A DNA stretch of 12,831 nt from Candidatus Latescibacterota bacterium. Lineage in GTDB: Bacteria > Latescibacterota > UBA2968 > UBA8231. This document shows, in pieces, positions 8,254 through 12,831 of the stretch; the stretch's first letter is position 1; each line of letters opens with the position of its first letter. The position numbers and the translations under genes were made by a program. The notes beneath the pieces were generated by a model. That model worked only from the letters and a program-made list of their open reading frames with translations, was not told the DNA's origin and did not search any database. The DNA lies in assembly GCA_003529325.1 (NCBI GenBank), contig DPVW01000027.1:1751-14581 (forward strand), written 5' to 3'.

Positions 8254-8631
8254 ATGCACAGAACTCTTCGGATGATTCTGGCGACGGCGATGGCCACCAT
8301 CCTCGGGTGTAGCGAGGATCACGTTCTGCCTGCCAAGTTTCATGACGACCGGATCGGCACACCCGAGCAACTCAGCGCCGAATATGTGGGCGAAGATGTT
8401 GTTCTGGAGTGGAATATCAGCACGCCGGCTGAAGTACTCTACTACATCGTCACCCTCTCCGAGGGAAGCTCGGGAGCTGAGTGGAAGTACACCGCTCCAG
8501 GAGACGAGCAGAGCATCACGGTGGAATTCGCCTGGACCGACTCTGTCTACATCTTTCATGTCGAGGCGGTGGATGCCACCGCTTTCGTCGGTGAGAGCTC
8601 CAATGCCGACACTGTCTTCATACCTCAGTGA
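8254..8631 (+). CDS. Small lipoprotein with one fibronectin type III-like domain
   Basis: This encodes 125 residues. The start at ATG 8254 is supported by GGAGG at 8245-8249. The N-terminus is a lipoprotein signal (basic MHRTLR, hydrophobic core, lipobox ILGC), so Cys19 would be the lipidated first residue of the mature protein. The residue after Cys is Ser, which in the E. coli rule would direct sorting to the outer membrane; whether that rule holds here is unknown. Residues about 34-123 have the strand pattern of a fibronectin type III domain: VVLEWNIS (B strand with the conserved Trp), YYIVTLSE (C), YIFHVEAVDATAFVGESS (F and G). Such domains usually mediate protein contacts. The gene sits between the DUF5683-like and DUF4159 genes, so the product may bridge outer-membrane and periplasmic parts of the system; that is inference. 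Confidence 0.8.
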   Translation: MHRTLRMILATAMATILGCSEDHVLPAKFHDDRIGTPEQLSAEYVGEDVVLEWNISTPAEVLYYIVTLSEGSSGAEWKYTAPGDEQSITVEFAWTDSVYIFHVEAVDATAFVGESSNADTVFIPQ

Positions 8632-8647
8632 AGCAAAAATAACGTAG

Positions 8648-9898
8648 ATGACTGAATCTGGACCCACACGTTTCGGCGCCCCATCGGATGGGCTGCAACT
8701 CGTGCGACTGTATCGGGAGACACGCAGGATCTCCTACTTCGCCTTTGCACTGGCGATGCTGGTCGTGGCGGGGACTCTGGGTTATTTCATGGCGTTGAAA
8801 AAAGAGCGCCCGGCGCCCAAGCCCTTGTCCATGGAATTCATCATTCGCAAGCCGATGGCCAAGAAACCCTTCCGCATGAGAAAAACCCAGGTGCAGAAGC
8901 GGCAGATCACGAGGAAACTGGTTACCTCGAAGCCGAAGCTTGCCCGCACGCCGCCGCGCTCGATTCGCCGCAATGACGCACTTGGCAACGTTGCGACCTT
9001 CGCGCACCAGATCGACGTCGGGACCAGTGTTGGCACCAGCACGGTGACGCCGCAACTGGCAGCCATGCAGATCAGAAGCTCGAAGGATCCGGAGAAGCGG
9101 ATCAGCATGCAGGAAGAGTTTCTGGATCTCAATGCCCTCGACACGGGGAAATACCGGGGCATGGTGATTCAGGACCCCAACGACAGGACGAACATTCGTG
9201 GCTTCGTCTACCTCGCGCTCGCCTGGGGCAATGATCTACAGCCAGATGCGCCACGGTCGGTGTCGAAGTTGGCGGAAGGCATCAATGAATACACCGGCAT
9301 CCAGGCCAAGGTGGCGGATCACATGTTCCTGGACTCTCCGGAGCTGTTTCGAACACCCTTCGTCTACATCACGGACAAGGACGGTTTTGAACTGACGGAC
9401 AAAGAGATCGAGAGCTTGGGAGAGTACATGCGCAGCGGTGGCTTTGTGTTCGCCGACAACGACAGGCCGGATCTCAATTTCGGCCCTGCGGAGGCCTCTC
9501 TACGGGCGATGTTCGGTCAGGCTCTTGGCAGAGATGGCAAACTGGAGCGCATTCCCAACAGTCACCCGATCTTTCACAGCTTCTTCGATCTGGATGGCCC
9601 ACCGGTTGGTGGAGAGTATCTGAGTGTCAGGGGCAACCCCGATATCTTCTACCTGAACTCCGCCGAGCAGACGGATGTCTACTATCAGCCCGATGAAGTG
9701 CAGTTCCTCGAAGGCGTGTTCGTCGACGGCCGACTGGTCGCCGTCTACTCGGACATGGGGTACGGAAGCATCTGGCAGGATGAATTTGAAAACGAACCAC
9801 AGTTGAGGATGGGGGTCAATCTGGTCGTATTCGCGTTGACCCAAGAGGGCTCTATCGCACAGCAGCAGATCGATTTCTATACGGAGCTCACCGAATAG
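8648..9898 (+). CDS. Single-pass inner-membrane protein with periplasmic DUF4159 domain
   Basis: This encodes 416 residues. A short cytoplasmic N-terminus is followed by one membrane helix (about 29-50: ISYFAFALAMLVVAGTLGYF), then a strongly basic, Pro-containing linker (about 51-108, many Lys and Arg) that should lie in the periplasm. Residues about 183-400 form a DUF4159 domain: RGFVYLALAWGNDLQPD, then GEYMRSGGFVFADND, and NSHPIFHSFFDLDGPPVGGEY. DUF4159 resembles class I glutamine amidotransferase-like folds but has no established activity. The layout of one anchor, an extended basic linker and a periplasmic domain, placed directly before exbB and two exbD genes, is like that of TonB or TolA. 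No TonB C-terminal domain and no TonB-type His in the membrane helix are seen. It may be the energy-transducing partner of the channel (inference). The ribosome site before ATG 8648 is weak. Confidence 0.85.
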   Translation: MTESGPTRFGAPSDGLQLVRLYRETRRISYFAFALAMLVVAGTLGYFMALKKERPAPKPLSMEFIIRKPMAKKPFRMRKTQVQKRQITRKLVTSKPKLARTPPRSIRRNDALGNVATFAHQIDVGTSVGTSTVTPQLAAMQIRSSKDPEKRISMQEEFLDLNALDTGKYRGMVIQDPNDRTNIRGFVYLALAWGNDLQPDAPRSVSKLAEGINEYTGIQAKVADHMFLDSPELFRTPFVYITDKDGFELTDKEIESLGEYMRSGGFVFADNDRPDLNFGPAEASLRAMFGQALGRDGKLERIPNSHPIFHSFFDLDGPPVGGEYLSVRGNPDIFYLNSAEQTDVYYQPDEVQFLEGVFVDGRLVAVYSDMGYGSIWQDEFENEPQLRMGVNLVVFALTQEGSIAQQQIDFYTELTE

Positions 9899-9910
9899 GG
9901 AATTTGAACA

Positions 9911-9915
9911 AGGAG
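9911..9915 (+). promoter_or_regulatory. Ribosome binding site for exbB-like gene
   Basis: AGGAG lies 8 nt before ATG 9924, fixing the start of the channel gene inside the 25-nt gap after the DUF4159 gene. Confidence 0.65.
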
Positions 9916-9923
9916 CAGTCGAG

Positions 9924-10661
9924 ATGTGGGAGATCTACAAAAGCGGTGGTCCCATGATGGTACCTCTTACCATCTGTGCGATTATGGCCATCGCCTACAC
10001 GATCGAGAGATCATGGATTCTCAGTCGCATGCCCAGTCCGGAGAGTGCCAAGGCGGAGCTTGACGAACTTGAAGCGGCTCTTCTCAACGGCGGGCAGGCT
10101 GCTGTCGTTGAGCAGTGCAATCAGGGCAAGGGCGTGCTGAATTTTGTCTTTTCCTCCCTGCTGAGAAGACACAATACCCTGTTGATCGAGCAACGGGAGT
10201 TTCAGCAGACCCAGAAGGAAATCGTCAACCTCGCGGTAAGCGCAGGGGGCGGTGATATCGGCCGTTTTATGGTCATGCAGAGAGAGCTCGAGGACATGAA
10301 GTCTGAGTTGGTGATCCAAACGGAAGAGGCGGCGCGAGCCTATCTGGGCAAGAACCTGCCCATCCTCTTCACCATCGGTAATATCAGTCCTCTGCTCGGC
10401 CTATTGGGTACGATCCTGGGAATGATCATCGCCTTCGAATCGATCGCGGTTGCCGGCGCAGGGGACCCGAAAGTTGTGGCCGGTGGTATCTCTCAGGCTC
10501 TGGTTACGACCGCGACCGGACTGATCGTCGCCATTCCCTCGATCGTCGTCTATCGCTATTTGTCGCGACGGGCAGACCGCTCGCTGGAGGAGGTCGAGGT
10601 CTATGGCCATGCTTTCGCCAACACGCTGATCATGTCTCAGCGGACGAAGCCCAGCGCCTGA
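9924..10661 (+). CDS. exbB: MotA/TolQ/ExbB-family proton channel protein
   Basis: This encodes 245 residues, the usual family length. It would form the pentameric inner-membrane channel that, with ExbD-type proteins, converts proton flow into mechanical work on a periplasmic partner. The three expected helices are present: about 10-28 (near the N-terminus), 146-171 with the signature ISPLLGLLGTILGMI, and 190-212 with SQALVTTATGLIVAIPSIVVY. Thr163 in LLGT and the Thr residues in TTATGL occupy positions that line the proton path in the family. The large loop between helices 1 and 2 is cytoplasmic. It is followed 22 nt later by the first exbD-like gene. The symbol is by family; TolQ- or GldL-like roles cannot be excluded, and no tonB, tolA or tolB gene is in the window. 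Confidence 0.93.
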   Translation: MWEIYKSGGPMMVPLTICAIMAIAYTIERSWILSRMPSPESAKAELDELEAALLNGGQAAVVEQCNQGKGVLNFVFSSLLRRHNTLLIEQREFQQTQKEIVNLAVSAGGGDIGRFMVMQRELEDMKSELVIQTEEAARAYLGKNLPILFTIGNISPLLGLLGTILGMIIAFESIAVAGAGDPKVVAGGISQALVTTATGLIVAIPSIVVYRYLSRRADRSLEEVEVYGHAFANTLIMSQRTKPSA

Positions 10662-10670
10662 GGGCGACCG

Positions 10671-10675
10671 GGAGG
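10671..10675 (+). promoter_or_regulatory. Ribosome binding site for first exbD-like gene
   Basis: GGAGG lies 8 nt before ATG 10684, a strong and well-spaced site. Confidence 0.65.
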
Positions 10676-10683
10676 CAACGACA

Positions 10684-11103
10684 ATGGCCAGACATCGCCA
10701 CCAACATGTGCGCAGTCTTGCGGAGGATACCGACCTGGACCTGACGCCGTTGATCGACTGTGTGTTTCTGTTGCTTGTGTTTTTCATGGTCACCACGGTA
10801 TTCATCCATACCAAAGGGCTCGACGTGGATCTGCCTGCCCCGAGCGAAGCCGAGGAAGAGCAGAAGAAGGACGTCAACGTGGTGCTGAGCCCCAAGGGGG
10901 AGATCGAGATCGGTGGTGAGCCCGTCGAAGCGTCGCAACTGGCCGAGGGGCTGACAGCGGCTATGGAGAAAGCGAACAACGAAAACATTATCGTCCAGGC
11001 GCACGAGGAATGTGATCAGAGGTACGTCGTATTCGTCGTCGATACAGCCAAAGGTGTGGGAGTGAAGGGGATCGCTTTCGTGCGCGTTCAGGAGGGTGAA
11101 TAG
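10684..11103 (+). CDS. exbD: ExbD/TolR-family protein, copy 1
   Basis: This encodes 139 residues, the usual length. A short cytoplasmic N-terminus (MARHRHQH) leads to the signature LTPLIDCVFLLLVFFMVTTVF, the single membrane helix. Asp25 is the conserved residue that carries protons in ExbD and TolR. The rest is periplasmic: an acidic linker (SEAEEEQKK) followed by a domain with the family's strand-helix order, ending VKGIAFVRVQ. The linker is more acidic than in copy 2, where the same region is basic to neutral. Together with exbB and copy 2 it makes a complete channel module, driven by the proton gradient and likely acting on the neighbouring DUF4159 protein (inference). GGAGG at 10671-10675 supports the start. 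The copy 2 start follows within a few bases, so translation is probably coupled. Confidence 0.93.
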   Translation: MARHRHQHVRSLAEDTDLDLTPLIDCVFLLLVFFMVTTVFIHTKGLDVDLPAPSEAEEEQKKDVNVVLSPKGEIEIGGEPVEASQLAEGLTAAMEKANNENIIVQAHEECDQRYVVFVVDTAKGVGVKGIAFVRVQEGE

Positions 11104-11107
11104 GGGC

Positions 11108-11515
11108 ATGGCCCGTATCAGTCAGCACGAGGATCAGGAGCTCAACCTGACACCGATGATCGACTGTGTCTTCCTGCTGTTGATCTTTTTCATGGTGACC
11201 ACCGTTTTCAAACAACCCTACAATCTTCAGGTTGAGTTGCCGGAAGCGCAGCAGGCACTGCGCGTGCAGGAGAAAAAGCTCGTGAGTTCCATCACGGCCG
11301 ATGGTACGATGGAGATCAACAGGGAGCTTGTTACGCTTGCCCAGTTGCCGGAGGTGTTGATGCGGCATAAACAGGAGACGAGAAGTCTGACACTGATCGT
11401 GCGCACAGATAAAGGGACGAAGCACAAATTTTTGCTGGACTTGCTGGAAGTGGCCAAGGGCCTTGGCATCGAGAAGGTCGTTCTCGCCACCGAGGACAAG
11501 GAACTCGAGCTATGA
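11108..11515 (+). CDS. exbD: ExbD/TolR-family protein, copy 2
   Basis: This encodes 135 residues. I place the start at ATG 11108 because the product then begins MAR, like copy 1, and aligns with it. GTG 11096 (overlapping the copy 1 stop by 8 nt) is in frame and is the alternative; GGAGG at 11091-11095 is too close to that GTG and 12 nt from the ATG. The membrane signature LTPMIDCVFLLLIFFMVTTVF is nearly identical to that of copy 1 and retains the proton-carrying Asp (Asp19). The periplasmic part differs clearly (PYNLQVELPEAQQAL, ending LGIEKVVLATEDKELEL), so this is an old duplication rather than a recent one. Two intact, distinct ExbD types next to one ExbB suggest a mixed ExbD dimer inside the channel (inference). 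Confidence 0.92.
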   Translation: MARISQHEDQELNLTPMIDCVFLLLIFFMVTTVFKQPYNLQVELPEAQQALRVQEKKLVSSITADGTMEINRELVTLAQLPEVLMRHKQETRSLTLIVRTDKGTKHKFLLDLLEVAKGLGIEKVVLATEDKELEL

Positions 11516-11530
11516 GCGCAGCCGCTATGC

Positions 11531-11534
11531 AGGA
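11531..11534 (+). promoter_or_regulatory. Ribosome binding site for the DUF4340 gene
   Basis: AGGA lies 6 nt before ATG 11541. It favours that start; ATG 11512 and ATG 11527 are in another frame that stops almost at once. Confidence 0.5.
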
Positions 11535-11540
11535 TCGCCA

Positions 11541-12831
11541 ATGAGTCTGAAGTCTGTTTTGTTGATCAGCGTGCTGTTCGCCGTTCTTGTCGGTGTCGTG
11601 CTCTATTCCAATCAGCAAGAGACAGAGCAGGAGCAAGCCGAGGAGTATACCAAAGAGCTGCTGATCTTCGATAAAGACCAGGTGGACGAGTTGACCATCG
11701 AGGCGAAGGGCGGCAGGGTGGTGATGCAGAAGGCCGGGGAGGCATGGAAGATCGTTGAGCCCCTCGATCTTGAGGCCAGCCGTGGGGGCGTGCTGGCCGT
11801 GCTGGCGAATCTTGAGCGGGCCCGGCTGAATCGATTCGTCGTGCTTGATGATGACGACGATGGTTCGATCCTCAAAGAGTATGGCCTGGATCCTCCCCAT
11901 GCGAGAGTGACCCTCCGCGTGCAGGGCAGCATCCTCGATACGGTGGATTTCGGCAACAGTCTCTTCGGCAAATTCGTCTACGTCAAGAAGAGTTCTGAGA
12001 GCCGCGTCGGCATGACCGAGCTCTACCGACGCACAGCCATCGACAAGGATCTGAGTGCCTTGCGTGACAGGCGGGCCCTCACCTTCGAAAAACCCGGGGC
12101 GACGGGCCTGCGTGTCGAGAGCCCCGAAGATACCGTCCAGTTGGCGAAAGAAGATGGGGAGTGGCTGTTTCAACGTCCGCAGGACCGCAGGGCTGATGAT
12201 CAGGCAGTAGAGGCCTTTCTCGTCGGCCTCGCTTCGGTCGCCGGAGAATTCGTTGATGAAGCACCCGCTAGGCTCAGCGACTACGGACTCGATCCACCGC
12301 AGATGCGAGTCGACGTCGACCTTGTTGGTGCTGGTGACATAGAGATGGTGGAGAGTCTGCTGATCGGCACGGCGATAAATGGTGATTTCTATGCCAAGGA
12401 TGCGTCGCGAGCCGCTGTGTTCACCCTCGATTCGACGCTCGTCAATCAACTGCCTGTCGCCGCCTTTGGGTTGAGCCAGAAACACCTGCTCAGTTTTGAA
12501 CGCAAGAAAGTTGATCGAATCGAATTTGCCTATCCGGAGCGGTCGATCCTGTGCGTGCGGGATGAGTCCTCCTGGGCGCTCGTCTCCCCGCCGCAACCGG
12601 TCAACGGTGATGAGCTGAATGCGATCCTGTTCAACATGGAGAAGCTCCAGGCTGAACGGTTTCTGCCGGCGACGGTGCAAGGTGCAAACAGTCGAGGGCT
12701 CGACACGCCACGGCTGCGAATCCGGATCTGGTCCGAGGATCAAGTCGTGGGTGAGCTCACCATTGGCGGGGATGCGGGAACGGATAGGATCTACGCCAAA
12801 GGCAGCGACAATGAGTTCGACTCTGTCATCG
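11541..12831 (+). CDS. DUF4340 domain protein, membrane anchored (3' end outside window)
   Basis: The frame runs from ATG 11541 to the window end without a stop, giving 430 visible residues. An N-terminal hydrophobic segment (about 5-22, SVLLISVLFAVLVGVVLY) would anchor the protein in the inner membrane with the rest in the periplasm. The body has three copies of a module centred on YGLDPP: residues 114-119, 248-253, and a weaker GLDTP at 386-390. Each is followed by strands with a pattern like VDFGNSLFGKFVYVK, LLIGTAINGDFYAK and LTIGGDAGTDRIYAK. This is the DUF4340 pattern. DUF4340 genes are frequently next to ABC-2 permease and GldG-like genes, which could lie just downstream. Asp103-Asp107 is an unusual acidic run. 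The gene sits 25 nt after the second exbD copy, so it probably belongs to the same operon. Its biochemical activity is unknown. Confidence 0.88.
   Translation, partial: MSLKSVLLISVLFAVLVGVVLYSNQQETEQEQAEEYTKELLIFDKDQVDELTIEAKGGRVVMQKAGEAWKIVEPLDLEASRGGVLAVLANLERARLNRFVVLDDDDDGSILKEYGLDPPHARVTLRVQGSILDTVDFGNSLFGKFVYVKKSSESRVGMTELYRRTAIDKDLSALRDRRALTFEKPGATGLRVESPEDTVQLAKEDGEWLFQRPQDRRADDQAVEAFLVGLASVAGEFVDEAPARLSDYGLDPPQMRVDVDLVGAGDIEMVESLLIGTAINGDFYAKDASRAAVFTLDSTLVNQLPVAAFGLSQKHLLSFERKKVDRIEFAYPERSILCVRDESSWALVSPPQPVNGDELNAILFNMEKLQAERFLPATVQGANSRGLDTPRLRIRIWSEDQVVGELTIGGDAGTDRIYAKGSDNEFDSVI

Noticed and set aside
8632..8647. A-rich gap before the DUF4159 gene considered as a promoter or terminator
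   Set aside because: It is only 16 nt long, with no inverted repeat and no convincing -35/-10 pair.
8648..9898. Calling the DUF4159 protein TonB
   Set aside because: It has no TonB C-terminal domain and no TonB-like membrane-helix signature; only the overall layout is similar.
11331..12743. A 470-codon open frame on the - strand across the second exbD copy and the DUF4340 gene
   Set aside because: The + strand here encodes recognisable ExbD and DUF4340 proteins. The antisense product has no recognisable domain, and long antisense frames are expected in GC-rich coding DNA.

Overview
The window is a dense, one-direction stretch of bacterial DNA. Nine genes lie on the + strand, with gaps of 25 nt or less or short overlaps, and no plausible - strand gene. 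Both ends cut through genes. I see no RNA genes, insertion sequences, CRISPR arrays, terminators or intergenic promoters, so this looks like the interior of one long operon. The organism is Gram-negative: there are signal peptides, a lipobox, predicted outer-membrane beta-barrel ends and an ExbB/ExbD inner-membrane proton channel. The GC-rich sequence and the mix of DUF5683, DUF4159, DUF4340 and ExbBD genes suggest a member of the FCB superphylum or a related candidate phylum (for example Gemmatimonadota, Latescibacterota or KSB1-like). That placement is inference from gene content only.

Region 1 (1-7665) encodes three consecutive large exported proteins that are divergent paralogues. The first is truncated at its 5' end by the window edge; the others have 943 and 1050 residues. 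All share a jelly-roll-like module, a membrane-strand-rich region, an Asp/Asn-rich cassette resembling calcium-binding loops, and a beta-strand-rich C-terminus. I do not recognise a named family with certainty. The architecture suggests outer-membrane or surface proteins, and a distant relation to SprA-type translocon proteins is worth testing.

Region 2 (7694-8631) encodes two small envelope proteins: a DUF5683-like membrane protein with a signal peptide, and a short lipoprotein with one fibronectin type III-like domain.

Region 3 (8648-11515) encodes an inner-membrane energy module. It comprises a single-pass protein with a basic linker and a DUF4159 domain, one ExbB/TolQ/MotA-family channel protein, and two different ExbD/TolR-family proteins that both keep the proton-carrying Asp.

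Region 4 (11541 to the end) is a DUF4340 protein, open at the window edge, with three repeats of a module centred on YGLDPP. Such proteins often accompany GldF/GldG-type ABC transporters.

Working model (inference): proton flow through ExbB-ExbD-ExbD is passed by the DUF4159 single-pass protein, in place of a classical TonB, to outer-membrane assemblies built from the three large paralogues, with the lipoprotein and DUF5683 protein as accessories. Function could be secretion, surface assembly, motility or uptake; the sequence alone does not decide.
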